From RYN-230 sp963704995 (lineage in GTDB: Bacteria; Actinomycetota; Actinomycetes; Streptosporangiales; Streptosporangiaceae): a stretch of 64,000 nt of DNA. The stretch lies in NCBI GenBank assembly GCA_963704995.1, contig CAVPIM010000017.1, positions 1,178,001-1,242,000 on the forward strand, read 5' to 3'. The notes below the pieces were generated by a model. It did no database searches. It had not been told where the DNA came from and worked only from the letters and a program-made list of their open reading frames with translations. Made by a program: the position numbers and the translations under genes. How positions within the stretch are numbered: position 1 is the stretch's first letter; each line of letters starts with the position of its first letter. Shown here in pieces: positions 17,260-26,113 of this stretch.

Positions 17260-18195
17260 ATGACGAGGACGGCCGTTCGCCGTCGCCCGGCTGGCCTGGA
17301 TGCTCAGCCCTTCCCCGGCCCGTCCGGGGAAGGCGCGGATCTGGGTCTGCCGGCGCCGTGGTCGCGTGCGGACTTGCTCAGCCGCGGCGACACCGAGCTC
17401 CTGGAGCTCGTCAATTCGGAACCCATCGGGAGTGCCGTGCGCAGCGCGGCGTGCGAGATCCTGGTGACCCGCTATGAGGCGCTGGTCCGCTCGTGCGTGC
17501 TGCGCTACCGGGACAGCCCGGAATCAGTCGAGGAACTGATGCAGGTCGGATACGTCGGCCTGCTCAAGGCGATCAATAATTTCGACCCCGCGTTCGGCGG
17601 CGCGCTCGCCGCCTACGCGCAGCCGTGCATCAGCGGGGAGATCAAGAGGCACTTCCGTGACAAGAGGTGGCAGGTCCGGGTGAAGCGCTCGGCCCAGGAG
17701 CTGCTGCTCGAGATGCGGAAGGCCACTGGTGACCTCGCGCAGGAACTGGGCCATGCCCCCACCGACGCGGAGCTGGCCCGGCACCTGGGTGTCACCGACG
17801 AGGAACTGCACGAGGCCCGCCAGGCCGACATGTTCTTCCACACGTCCTCGCTGGACGCCCCGCTCACCCAGGCGGACGGCCCGGCCAAGCTCGCGGACCT
17901 GATCGGGGAGGACGATCCCGAGCTGGAGCGGGCGGTGGACATGGACGCCGTCGGCGCGCACTGGAACGAGCTGCCGTCGCGTGAGCGGCGGATCCTGCTG
18001 ATGCGGTTCTACGGCAACCTGACCCAGGCCGAGATCGGCGAGCGCCTCGGCATCTCCCAGATGCACGTGTCCCGCCTCCAGGCGGGAGCCCTCCGCTACC
18101 TGCGGGGATGCCTGCTCGGCGGGGACAGCGGCGACGACAGCGCGCCTGCTCGCCTCAGCGGCGCATCGTTAACTGAAACAAGGAGAACGGCATGA
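17260..18195 (+). CDS. SigB/SigF-subfamily RNA polymerase sigma factor
   Basis: 311 residues. The start at ATG 17260 is set by GGAGGTGATC directly before it, an almost perfect anti-16S match; the frame extends upstream to 17152. Region 2 reads SVEELMQVGYVGLLKAINNFDPAFGG, region 3 GDLAQELGHAPTDAELARHLG, and region 4 LPSRERRILLMRFYGNLTQAEIGERLGISQMHVSRL, all of the SigB/F/G group that directs stress or developmental genes. No anti-sigma factor (RsbW) or antagonist (RsbV) lies beside it, but a PP2C phosphatase of the RsbU type follows in the opposite direction. Its stop overlaps the next gene as ATGA. Confidence 0.9.
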   Translation: MTRTAVRRRPAGLDAQPFPGPSGEGADLGLPAPWSRADLLSRGDTELLELVNSEPIGSAVRSAACEILVTRYEALVRSCVLRYRDSPESVEELMQVGYVGLLKAINNFDPAFGGALAAYAQPCISGEIKRHFRDKRWQVRVKRSAQELLLEMRKATGDLAQELGHAPTDAELARHLGVTDEELHEARQADMFFHTSSLDAPLTQADGPAKLADLIGEDDPELERAVDMDAVGAHWNELPSRERRILLMRFYGNLTQAEIGERLGISQMHVSRLQAGALRYLRGCLLGGDSGDDSAPARLSGASLTETRRTA

Positions 18196-18629
18196 AGACC
18201 GCCACGGGTCTTGCCCTGGTCGCCATCGGCGCCATTCTCGCCTTTGCCGTCACCGGCCACCCCGGCTGGCTGAACGTGCAGGCGGCCGGCTGGGTGCTGA
18301 TGCTGGTCGGGCTAGCCGGGATGTTCGTCCCGCGGCGCGGCTACGGCTGGCTGAAGCGGCGGGTGGTGCGCAGGCCTATCTCCGCGCGCCGCACGGTCGT
18401 GGCCAGCAACGGCAGCGGCCTGCCGGCCGCCACGGCCCTGCCGCCCGGCACCGTGGTGCTCACCCCGGAGCAGGCGGCGGAGGTACAGGCCGGCGCCCTG
18501 GTGGCCGAGCCTGACCCCGAGGTCTTTCCCGGCCGGCAGCTGAGCAAGGCCGAAGCAGAGGCGCAGATGACTCCGGCCAGCCCGCTGGCTTCCACCTCAG
18601 AGACCATCGAGGAATACCTGGAGGAGTAG
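18192..18629 (+). CDS. DUF6458-type small membrane protein
   Basis: 145 residues with two close hydrophobic helices (about 3-20 and 31-46) and GHPGWLNVQAAGWVLMLVG between them, the pattern of the DUF6458 family. The rest is a cytoplasmic, acidic tail. An AAGGAG site precedes ATG 18192, which overlaps the sigma-factor stop (ATGA), so the pair is co-translated. The co-transcription with a stress-type sigma factor suggests an envelope stress role, but the family has no known function. Confidence 0.72.
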   Translation: MKTATGLALVAIGAILAFAVTGHPGWLNVQAAGWVLMLVGLAGMFVPRRGYGWLKRRVVRRPISARRTVVASNGSGLPAATALPPGTVVLTPEQAAEVQAGALVAEPDPEVFPGRQLSKAEAEAQMTPASPLASTSETIEEYLEE

Positions 18630-18720
18630 CGGCAGGGCGGCATCCCCGGCGGGCGGCACAGCACTGTCCCGCAGGCGGATCGCCGGATCCCCTCCCGGCC
18701 GCTCTCCCCCCGTAACCGGG

Positions 18721-18756
18721 CCGCCGGGCCAGTGCGTGGCTTCACTGGCCCGGCGG
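18721..18756. terminator. Strong bidirectional hairpin between DUF6458 and PP2C genes
   Basis: CCGCCGGGCCAGTG (18721-18734) pairs perfectly over 14 bp with CACTGGCCCGGCGG (18743-18756) around an 8-nt loop. It lies at the 3' ends of two converging genes; the PP2C stop codon is inside it. Confidence 0.8.
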
Positions 18757-20727
18757 TTCGGCCACCCGCAAGACCAGCATGGTCATGTCGTCGCGCAGCT
18801 CGTTGCGGCAGAACTCCACCACCAGTGACTGCAGCCCGGCCACGATTTCCCGGGGCGCCTGCCCGGCCAGCCCGGCCAGCTCATCGGTGAGCCGGTCCTC
18901 GAAGTAGGTCAGCTCGGGGCTGCGCGCCTCGGTCACCCCGTCGGTGAAGAAGAACAGCACATCCCCGGGCTCGAGATCGACCTCCTCACGGCCGGCCTGG
19001 ACCGTGGGGAACAGCCCCAGCGGCAGCCCGCCCGGGCTCATGATCGTGGTCCGGCCGTCGGGGCGGACCAGCACCGGGCCGGGATGGCCGGCGCTGCCCA
19101 GCACCACATGCAGCCGCCCGTCCTGCCACCGCAGGTGAGCGTTCTTCGCGGTCACGAACCGGTCGCCGAACTCCTCGGCCAGCATGACCTCGTTCGCCTT
19201 GTCCAGGACCTCGGCCGGATCGGCCGACCAGTGCGCCAGGACCCGGATGGCGTGCCGCGCGGCCGCGGTGACCGCCGCGGCCTCCTCACCCTTCCCGCAG
19301 ACGTCGCCGATCGCCACCCCCCAGCCGCCGGGGGTCCGGTAGACGTCGTAGAAGTCGCCGCCCACCTCCAGGCCCTCGGTGGCCGCCACGTAGGCCGCCG
19401 CGATCTCCACCCCGGGAATCTGCGGCAGATCGCGCGGCAGCAGGCTCGCCTGGAGCGCGTCGGCGATCTCGGTGTGCCGCCGGAACATCCGGTCCACCCT
19501 GATGGCCAGGGCCAGCTGCTCGCCGAGTTCCTCCACCACGCCGAGGTCGGCCATCTCGAAATGGCCCTCGCTGGCGTTGCGGGCCAGGGTCAGCGTGCCG
19601 TAGGTGTGCTCCCCGTCGGACAGCGGCACGCAGAGCACGGACGTGGCGTCCAGCATCATCATGACCGGCACGCCGTGCGCCCCGGCCCCGAGGATCCCGG
19701 CGTCCTCCGCGTGCGCGATCAGCAGTGAGCTGCCCGACTCGTGCACCTGGCGGGGGGTCGTGCCCGGCGCCGGGTCCACCGCGGCGACCGCGTTGGCCAG
19801 GTCCGAGGGCTGGTCCTCGGGCCCCATGACGAACTGCCGGCGCAGCCGCTGCCGCCGCTCCACGTCCACGATCACCCAGGCGGCCAGCTCGCTGGCCAGC
19901 AGCCGGGCACAGCGCTGCAGGGTCACCGACTCGCTGTAGGTGGCGTTCTCCAGGAACAGCCTGGTCGCGGACGTGACCAGGTCGTAGCGGTGAATCATCG
20001 CCTCCATGAGGCGGGCCGGGCTGTCCGGGCCGGGCACCGGAGCCGGCCCGGATACCCGGTCCTGGTCCGCATCCGCACCCTGGTCCGCGTCCGTACCCTG
20101 GTCCGCTCCCCCGCTGGTCACACTGGCACCAGGCCCACTGGCACCAGCCACACTGGCCCCCGCCACGCTGGCCACCACGACCAGCTGGTCGGCGTCCCCG
20201 CGCAGCCGGGCCAGCCCGGCGGTCAGCTCGGCGCCCGCCGGTCCCTCCGGGTGGAGCAGCCGGCACTGGATCCGCCGGATCCGGCCGGTCCGCGCGACCG
20301 CGGCGAGCTGGCTCTGCACCGCGGCCCGCGACTGCAGATCCACGAACGCGGTGAAGAGCTTGCCGACCGCGTAGCCGGGCCCGGAGCCGAGCAGCTCGCT
20401 GGCCCTGGTGTTGACCCGCTGGACGGTGGAGTCCGCGCCGAGCAGGAACATCGGCACCGGCGCGTCCTGGAATACCGCGCGCAGCAGCCGCCGCTCCGTG
20501 AGCAGGGCCTCCGGGCCCGCGCCGCCGGCCTGGGCCGGTGCGGGAGCAGGTCCGACCCGCATCGCGCCGAGCACATCCACGGCGGTGTCCAGTTCCGCGA
20601 ACGCGGCCTCCAGCACGGCCCCGGCGTCCGCGCCCGGCATGGCGGCGGCCTGCCGGAGTCCGGCGTAACGCTCCTTGAGCGCGGCCACCTCCAGATCGAG
20701 CTCTGGTGGCCCTGCGGGGTGCGGCAT
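18742..20727 (-). CDS. PAS-GAF-PP2C (SpoIIE/RsbU-like) serine phosphatase
   Basis: 661 residues. An N-terminal helical part is followed by a PAS domain (about 80-180, LRAVFQDAPVPMFLLGAD), a disordered linker with ASVAGA and DADQG repeats, a GAF domain (about 240-400, containing VTLQRCARLLASELAAWVIVD) and a PP2C domain (about 410-655) with VGGDFYDVY, AIGDVCGKG and FTDGVTE metal-binding motifs. Such proteins dephosphorylate anti-anti-sigma factors. It converges on the SigB/F-type sigma gene, so a link to that sigma is plausible but the intermediate switch proteins are not in the window. The linker repeats belong to the repeat class seen across the window. Confidence 0.88.
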   Translation of the reverse strand: MPHPAGPPELDLEVAALKERYAGLRQAAAMPGADAGAVLEAAFAELDTAVDVLGAMRVGPAPAPAQAGGAGPEALLTERRLLRAVFQDAPVPMFLLGADSTVQRVNTRASELLGSGPGYAVGKLFTAFVDLQSRAAVQSQLAAVARTGRIRRIQCRLLHPEGPAGAELTAGLARLRGDADQLVVVASVAGASVAGASGPGASVTSGGADQGTDADQGADADQDRVSGPAPVPGPDSPARLMEAMIHRYDLVTSATRLFLENATYSESVTLQRCARLLASELAAWVIVDVERRQRLRRQFVMGPEDQPSDLANAVAAVDPAPGTTPRQVHESGSSLLIAHAEDAGILGAGAHGVPVMMMLDATSVLCVPLSDGEHTYGTLTLARNASEGHFEMADLGVVEELGEQLALAIRVDRMFRRHTEIADALQASLLPRDLPQIPGVEIAAAYVAATEGLEVGGDFYDVYRTPGGWGVAIGDVCGKGEEAAAVTAAARHAIRVLAHWSADPAEVLDKANEVMLAEEFGDRFVTAKNAHLRWQDGRLHVVLGSAGHPGPVLVRPDGRTTIMSPGGLPLGLFPTVQAGREEVDLEPGDVLFFFTDGVTEARSPELTYFEDRLTDELAGLAGQAPREIVAGLQSLVVEFCRNELRDDMTMLVLRVAEPPGQ

Positions 20728-21147
20728 CGAGGTCCATTCGCAGCGGGAACGAGCGGGAAACGACAGGGATGCTGGGTGCGCGGGCCGCGCAGGTTAGGCC
20801 GCGACGGCCCGGGGTAGCGGACAGCTGACGATCCAAGCTAACCCGGGATCACGGTAGCCGGATCCGGGTGGAGTCCTGATCGTCACCGTATAGCGGCTGA
20901 GACGCTCCGCAGCCGGCGCACCGGCCTGCCTGCTTGGCAGCGGCCGGTGTCCGGGGTTATAGTGCTCGCAGTGTCTACGACGCAGGCACGCCCCCACGCC
21001 GTCTGGCGTGGCTGGAGAGGCGTGCTTGCCATGGAAATTTTTCCCCCGGCTCAGCCTGGACTTTCGTAGCCTGCACTCTTAACTGCCTCTTCGGCGACTC
21101 GTGGCGTACACCGCGTGGGCGACCCCCCAACGAGGAGGCACCTCACC
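20728..21147. other. Divergent spacer of 420 bases, no gene seen
   Basis: This region separates the PP2C gene (minus) and the glycosyltransferase gene (plus) and must hold both promoters. I see no convincing coding frame, RNA gene or strong repeat. A run of T residues with lower GC near 21035-21045 and the GAGGAGG ribosome site at 21131-21137 are the only clear marks. Confidence 0.5.
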
Positions 21148-22386
21148 ATGAAGATTGCCCTGGTCACATTGCAGGGGAACCCGTTCGGCCAGACCCCGGA
21201 GGCCGGACCGGATAGGCAAGACCGCCGGCTGGCTTCCCTGGTTTCCGCCCTGGCCGAGCAGGATCACGAGGTCACCGTCTACGCGCGCCGTGACTCGGAC
21301 GCCCAGCCGGAGAAGTCCGAGCCCGCGGCGGGCGTCACCGTCGAGCACGTGCCCGCCGGGCCCGCCCGCGAGCTCCCGGCCGATGGCCTGGCCCCGCACG
21401 CCGCGGAGTTCGGCCAGTACCTGGCGCGGCACTGGCAGCACGACGCACCCGACGTCGCGCACGCTTACTTCTGGACCAGTGGGCTCGCCGCCCTGGCCGG
21501 TGCCCGCGACCTGGGCGTGCCGGTCGTGCAGACCTTCCTCTCGCTCCAGGCCGGTGACCCGGCCCCGGCCCCGGTGGCCCAGCCCGCCCGGGCCCAGTCC
21601 GCCCGGGCCCAGTCCGCCCGGGCCCAGAGCCGCGCCGCCGCCGAGGGCACCGCCCGGCTCCGCCTGGAGCCGGTCATCGCCCGCAGCGTCCGCGCGGTGC
21701 TCGCCAGTTCCTCCAGCGAAGTGTCTGCGCTGGCCCGGCTGGGCGTGCGGCGGGACTCCGTCCGGCTTATCCCGCGCGGCGTGGACACCGGGACGTTCTC
21801 CCCGGAAGGCCCGGTGGCCCAGCGGGGTGACCGGCCCCGGCTGCTGTGCGTGGCCCCCCTCGCTCCCAACCAGGGCGTGGACGTCGCGGTCCGTGCGCTA
21901 GCCGACATCCCCGGGGCCGAACTGGTCATCGCGGGCGGCCCGGAGCACGGCAAGCTGCGCGGGGACAAGGGGTACCGGGCGCTGCTCCGGCTGGCCAGCG
22001 AGCTGAACGTGCGGGACCGGGTCATCTTCCACGGCAGCGTCAGCGACGCCGACCTGCCCGCCCTGCTCCGCTCCGCCGACCTGCTGGTGGACGCGCCGAC
22101 CGGCGAGCCGTTCGCTACTGTCGCGCTAGAGGCCATGGCCTGCGGCACCCCGGTCGTGGCCTCAGCGATCGGCAGCCACCTGGACACCATCATCGACGGC
22201 ACCACCGGCCTGCTGGTTCCCCCCAGCCGCCCCGGGCTGATCGCCCAGCGGATCCGCACCCTGCTGGCCAGCCCGATGCTGCTGGAAGGCTTCGGCATCG
22301 CCGCTGTGGACCGGGCCCGGGCCCGCTACTCCTGGGACCGGATCGGCCAGGAGACGCTGGCCATTTACGAGCGCTCCGCCGCTTAG
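21148..22386 (+). CDS. GT4-family glycosyltransferase
   Basis: 412 residues; ATG 21148 follows a GAGGAGG site, so I prefer it to the upstream in-frame start at 21115. The N-terminal KIALVTLQGNPFG and the C-terminal GEPFATVALEAMACGTPVVAS plus GLLVPP motifs are the GT-B GT4 (MshA/PimA-like) fold: the EAMACGTPVV segment binds the nucleotide sugar. Donor and acceptor are unknown. The linker between the two Rossmann halves carries three copies of a 15-nt unit (21586-21630) coding for ARAQS. It ends before a clear terminator shared with the ANTAR gene. Confidence 0.87.
   Translation: MKIALVTLQGNPFGQTPEAGPDRQDRRLASLVSALAEQDHEVTVYARRDSDAQPEKSEPAAGVTVEHVPAGPARELPADGLAPHAAEFGQYLARHWQHDAPDVAHAYFWTSGLAALAGARDLGVPVVQTFLSLQAGDPAPAPVAQPARAQSARAQSARAQSRAAAEGTARLRLEPVIARSVRAVLASSSSEVSALARLGVRRDSVRLIPRGVDTGTFSPEGPVAQRGDRPRLLCVAPLAPNQGVDVAVRALADIPGAELVIAGGPEHGKLRGDKGYRALLRLASELNVRDRVIFHGSVSDADLPALLRSADLLVDAPTGEPFATVALEAMACGTPVVASAIGSHLDTIIDGTTGLLVPPSRPGLIAQRIRTLLASPMLLEGFGIAAVDRARARYSWDRIGQETLAIYERSAA
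21586..21630. repeat. 15-nt tandem repeat, 3 copies, in glycosyltransferase
   Basis: GCCCGGGCCCAGTCC at 21586-21600 and 21601-21615, with a variant (ending AGAGC) at 21616-21630, encoding ARAQS-type pentapeptides. Confidence 0.93.
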
Positions 22387-22402
22387 GTCAGCCACCGCAC
22401 CA

Positions 22403-22436
22403 CCCGCACCGCCCCACCCCCTGGTGGCGGTGCGGG
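22403..22436. terminator. Hairpin between converging glycosyltransferase and ANTAR genes
   Basis: CCCGCACCGCC (22403-22413) pairs perfectly with GGCGGTGCGGG (22426-22436) around a 12-nt loop. Confidence 0.75.
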
Positions 22437-22456
22437 ACCCGGCGGCCGGGACGGGC

Positions 22457-23182
22457 TCAGCCCGCCCCGGCCTCCGGCGCGTCCGCCCCCGGGGTATCTG
22501 ACCCCTGGGACGCGATGATCTCCTGGGCCACCTCGGTCATGGTGACGTGCCGCGCCGCTGACCTGGCGCGCATCTGCTGCCAGGCCTCATCCGCCGTGCA
22601 GCCGCGCGCGTGCATCAGCACGCCCCGGGCCTGATCGAGGAGCGCACTGGACTCGACGGAATCGCGCAGCCGCAGCACCGTCCGCTGCACCCCGTCGTAG
22701 GCGTCCGCGTTGCCCATGACCGCCCCGCCGAACGCGACGAGCAACTCGGCGAGCGGGAGCTGATCCGGGTCGAGCGACCGGGGCCGGGCACCGAACATGG
22801 TCAGGGTCAGGGCCTGCTCCCCGTGCCGCTGGGCCAGCGTGACGCAGCACCGGACGCCCCGGGCCAGCGCCGCGGCCGCGAATCCCGGCCAGCGCTCCTC
22901 ATCCAGCGTGTCCGGGCAGCTGACCGGGTCGCCGGCGGCCAGCGCGTCCAGCCAGGGCGCGGAACCCGTCGTGAGCTGGAGCTCGAACAACTCGGCGAGG
23001 TCGGGATGGCTGGCCGCGCTGACCACCGGCTCGGTGTCGCGCCACACGGCCGAGGCGGCCCCCGAGCAGCCCGGGACCTGCCGGGACACCAGCCCCACCA
23101 GCTGATTCAGTGACCGGGAGGCCGACCCGCCCGTCATGCTGAGCAGCTCACGGGCCCGGCGGGCCAGATCCTCTGTCGCCAC
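22457..23182 (-). CDS. GAF-ANTAR domain transcription antitermination regulator
   Basis: 241 residues from GTG 23182, preceded by GGGAGGC. The N-terminal two thirds form a GAF-like sensor domain (about 30-170); the C-terminal LRDSVESSALLDQARGVLMHARGC...AWQQMRARSAARHVTMTEVAQEII is the ANTAR RNA-binding helix set. ANTAR proteins bind paired hairpins in nascent RNA to stop termination. The target RNAs are not evident here. It stands alone between converging and diverging neighbours. Confidence 0.87.
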   Translation of the reverse strand: MATEDLARRARELLSMTGGSASRSLNQLVGLVSRQVPGCSGAASAVWRDTEPVVSAASHPDLAELFELQLTTGSAPWLDALAAGDPVSCPDTLDEERWPGFAAAALARGVRCCVTLAQRHGEQALTLTMFGARPRSLDPDQLPLAELLVAFGGAVMGNADAYDGVQRTVLRLRDSVESSALLDQARGVLMHARGCTADEAWQQMRARSAARHVTMTEVAQEIIASQGSDTPGADAPEAGAG

Positions 23183-23329
23183 GCCGCCTCCCGTCTGCTG
23201 CCTGCCCAGGGTCCTGCCAGGTGGCCAAGCCATCCGGCGAGCGTGAGACCGCCTAACTATTGCAGGATGGCACACTACTCACAATTGGCCACGGCGCGGA
23301 GCCACAACCCGGAGGTTGAGACTGGTACT

Positions 23330-24652
23330 TCACCAGTTCAGGGCGACCAGCTCGGGGCGGGTGCAGACCGGGCCCGCGCTGCCGGGCGCCGCCGCCCCGG
23401 CCTGCCCGCAGACCGCCAGCAGGATCCCGCCCGACTTCGGGCCGGTGCTGCCGCCGACCCCGGACAGATCCACGAAATAGTGCGGCCACGGCAGGTCGGA
23501 GTTGGTCCAGACCACCCGGCCGACGGCCACGTCGTAGCCCCACGCATCTCCCTGGGCCCCCTGGTCGAGGCCGAGCACCACGCCATCGCGCACAGCATAG
23601 AAGCCGGACGTCCCGGTGGTCGATCCACCGGACACGTGGGCCTGGGTGCGGCCGGTATCGGGGTCCACGCCCGCCAGGCTGCTGCCGTCGGTGAGGTAAA
23701 GCAGCCGGCCGAGGGTATCGGCGTTCTCGGGCACCGCGCCGGCCCGCCGCCAGAGCTTGCGCCCCGTCGTGGCGCTGTAGGCGATGGTGCCCTTGGCGTC
23801 GGTGAACACCACCACGCCGTCGAACACCCGGCTCAGCACCCCGCGGAAGGACCTGCCCGGCGGCCGGATCAGCCGCTGCACGCCGGACCGCAGGAATATC
23901 TTGCGCAGCTCCCGGACCGGGCCGTTGCTGAGGTAACCGCCTGTGGACACGGTCAGGTACAGATCGTTGCCGCTGACCTTCCACGCCTGGGCCGCGGGCC
24001 CCGTCGGGCGGCTCCACAGCACGTCCCCGGTCCGGTTGCTGTAGCTGGTCACCGCGGTGCTGCCGACGATCACCGTACGGCCGGAATCCGCCGCGACGGC
24101 CCCGCCGAACGCGGCGGCCGGGTAGGAGCGGATCAGCCGCCCGGTGCCGCTGTCCAGGACCACCTCGTGACGCGTGCCCGCGGCTCCGGCCCGCCGCCCC
24201 GGCACGTCGACCCCGGCGGTGACCACGCCCGGCCAGACCCGGACCGACACGATCCGGGAGCCGGCCTGGAAACCGGCCAGCGAGCTCTCCCAGGCCGGCG
24301 CGCCCGAGCGGGACTGGTAGGCGAACACGGTGGTGCCGATGCCGATCGCGGCCACCCGCGCGCCCATGGCCGCGTACGCCTCACCCTGGGCCGGCGTGGT
24401 GCCGGCCAGCCCGGACTGGGCCACCCAGTGGCCGGGCAGCAGCCGGACCCACCGCGCCATGCCCGCGGACTCGCAGGCCTTGCTGGTGCACGGCCGGGCT
24501 GCGGACGCCGGGCCGGGCACGACCGCCAGCGCCACCAGGATCGCGATGAACGACCCGCGGCTCAGCCACGTCAGCGGCCCGCCGCGCAGCTTCATCAGCG
24601 ACCCGTTCGCCAGCGACCCGCGCCGCAGTTTCACCAGCCACGCTGGCGTCAC
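23330..24652 (-). CDS. Secreted PQQ-like beta-propeller protein
   Basis: 440 residues. A hydrophobic stretch (FIAILVALAVVPGPASA) ends in a signal-peptidase-like site; ATG 24595 may be the true start since the first residues before it repeat the same KLRRGSLANGS theme. Repeats such as TVFAYQSRSGAPAWESS, AVTSYSNRTGDVLW, GTIAYSATTGRKLWRR and WGYDVAVGRVVWTN are PQQ/WD-like blades with the A-x-D/T-x-x-T-G-x-x-x-W pattern. It lacks features of a dehydrogenase, so it is more likely a scaffold or binding protein outside the cell. Transcribed divergently from the PEBP gene. Confidence 0.78.
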   Translation of the reverse strand: MTPAWLVKLRRGSLANGSLMKLRGGPLTWLSRGSFIAILVALAVVPGPASAARPCTSKACESAGMARWVRLLPGHWVAQSGLAGTTPAQGEAYAAMGARVAAIGIGTTVFAYQSRSGAPAWESSLAGFQAGSRIVSVRVWPGVVTAGVDVPGRRAGAAGTRHEVVLDSGTGRLIRSYPAAAFGGAVAADSGRTVIVGSTAVTSYSNRTGDVLWSRPTGPAAQAWKVSGNDLYLTVSTGGYLSNGPVRELRKIFLRSGVQRLIRPPGRSFRGVLSRVFDGVVVFTDAKGTIAYSATTGRKLWRRAGAVPENADTLGRLLYLTDGSSLAGVDPDTGRTQAHVSGGSTTGTSGFYAVRDGVVLGLDQGAQGDAWGYDVAVGRVVWTNSDLPWPHYFVDLSGVGGSTGPKSGGILLAVCGQAGAAAPGSAGPVCTRPELVALNW

Positions 24653-24731
24653 GTCACAGTCTCCGTTCAGGCCAGTAAGGTTTCCCCGGGGTGCCGCTTA
24701 GCAGAAGTACATAAAAGAAGGTAGGGAGATC

Positions 24732-25268
24732 ATGGCCGATCGCGCACCGCTTCCGTACGACTTCCTCCCCCCAGTGCCGTCCTTCACGGTCCTGAGCGAC
24801 GACGTCGCCGACGGCAAGCAGATGAGCAACGCGCAGGTCTACAACAGTTTCGGCATGTCCGGGGACAACATCTCGCCGGGGCTGCGCTGGTCCGGCTTCC
24901 CGGCCGAAACCCAGGGCTTCGCGGTCACGTGCTACGACCCGGACGCCCCGACCGGGTCGGGGTTCTGGCACTGGCTGGTGGTCAACATCCCGGCCACCGT
25001 GACCGAGCTCCCGGCCGGCGCGGGCGCGGCGGGCGGCGCCGGCCTGCCCGCGGGCGCCTTCTCGGTCCGCAACGACTACGGCACCAAGGACTTCGGCGGG
25101 GCGGCACCCCCGGCGGGTGACCCGCCGCACCGCTACGTCTTCGCCGTGCACGCCGTGGACACCGGGAAGCTTGGCGTCAACTCCGACGTCTCCCCCGCTG
25201 TGACCGGCTTCAACCTGCGCTTCCACACCATCGCCCGCGGGCTGCTGGTCCCGGTGTATGGGCACTGA
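24732..25268 (+). CDS. YbhB/YbcL-type PEBP (Raf kinase inhibitor-like) protein
   Basis: 178 residues following a GGGAGATC ribosome site. The phosphatidylethanolamine-binding protein fold is shown by SGDNISPGLRWSGFPAETQGFAV, then CYDPDAPTGSGFWHWLVVNIP and PPHRYVFAVHAVD, which hold the conserved ligand-pocket Asp and His residues. Bacterial members are soluble and their physiological ligand is not established. It is followed by a perfect 11-bp terminator hairpin. Confidence 0.9.
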   Translation: MADRAPLPYDFLPPVPSFTVLSDDVADGKQMSNAQVYNSFGMSGDNISPGLRWSGFPAETQGFAVTCYDPDAPTGSGFWHWLVVNIPATVTELPAGAGAAGGAGLPAGAFSVRNDYGTKDFGGAAPPAGDPPHRYVFAVHAVDTGKLGVNSDVSPAVTGFNLRFHTIARGLLVPVYGH

Positions 25269-25310
25269 CCACGAAAAGTTCCGTTGCGGGCCTTGAAAAA
25301 GGCACCGGGC

Positions 25311-25341
25311 GCCCGGGTGACGCGGTGATGGTCACCCGGGC
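25311..25341 (+). terminator. Hairpin after the PEBP gene
   Basis: GCCCGGGTGAC (25311-25321) and GTCACCCGGGC (25331-25341) form a perfect 11-bp stem with a 9-nt loop, 43 bases after the stop and just before the methyltransferase start. Confidence 0.75.
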
Positions 25342-25353
25342 CCGCCGCGGGCC

Positions 25354-26112
25354 GTGATGCCGGTGAGCCGGTCCCCGTTCGACCCGGTCGCGGCCGATTA
25401 CGACGCGGGGCGCCCGTCCTACCCGGACGGCGTGTTCACCGCCATCGAGCGGGCCTCGGGCCGGCTTCCCGGGGCGGTGGTGCTGGACGTGGGCGCGGGC
25501 ACCGGCATCGCCACCCGGCAGCTGGCCGCCCGCGGGGCCCGGACGGTCGCGATCGACTTCGGCGAGCTCATGCTGCGCCGCGCCCGGGCCCGCAGCCCCG
25601 GCCTGATGTGGCTCCAGGCGGACGGGAACACGATGCCGATCCGGTCCGGGTCCGTCGACCTCACCTGCTTCGCCCAGTCCTGGCACTGGTTCGACCAGCA
25701 CCGGGCCAGCCGGGAGGTGGCCCGGGTGCTGCGCCCGGGCGGCTGCTGGGCGGCCTGGTGGAGTCACGCCTGGGCGGACGGGGAGGACTGGTTCGAGACC
25801 TACCAGGACCTGATGGAGGCGGCCTGCCCCGGCTACCGCCGGCATCACCGCGACCCGGACTGGAGCGAGGAGGGCATCGCCAGCACCGGGCTGTTCGAGC
25901 CCGGCAGGCGGGTCGTGGTGCCCTGGACCCGGCAGGTGGAATCGGCGACCTGGATGGCCGAGGAGCGCAGCAAGTCCTACATCGCGCAGCTCGCGCCGCC
26001 CATCCGGGCCCGGCTGCTGGGCCGGATCGAGGAGCTGCTGGCCACGCACTTCCCCGGGATCGCGATGATCGTGCCCTATCAGACCCGGATGTGGCTGGCC
26101 CGGCGGCGCTGA
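25354..26112 (+). CDS. SAM-dependent methyltransferase (Methyltransf_11 type)
   Basis: 252 residues. FDPVAADYDAGRPSYPDGVF is the usual opening of this group, VVLDVGAGTGIATRQLAARG is motif I, AIDFGELML motif II, and SVDLTCFAQSWHWFD motif IV with the FAQSWHWFD pattern common in UbiE/small-molecule methyltransferases. Starts are possible at GTG 25354 or ATG 25357. The substrate is unknown. A terminator separates it from the PEBP gene and it ends one base before the converging unknown gene. Confidence 0.85.
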   Translation: MMPVSRSPFDPVAADYDAGRPSYPDGVFTAIERASGRLPGAVVLDVGAGTGIATRQLAARGARTVAIDFGELMLRRARARSPGLMWLQADGNTMPIRSGSVDLTCFAQSWHWFDQHRASREVARVLRPGGCWAAWWSHAWADGEDWFETYQDLMEAACPGYRRHHRDPDWSEEGIASTGLFEPGRRVVVPWTRQVESATWMAEERSKSYIAQLAPPIRARLLGRIEELLATHFPGIAMIVPYQTRMWLARRR

Positions 26113-26113
26113 C

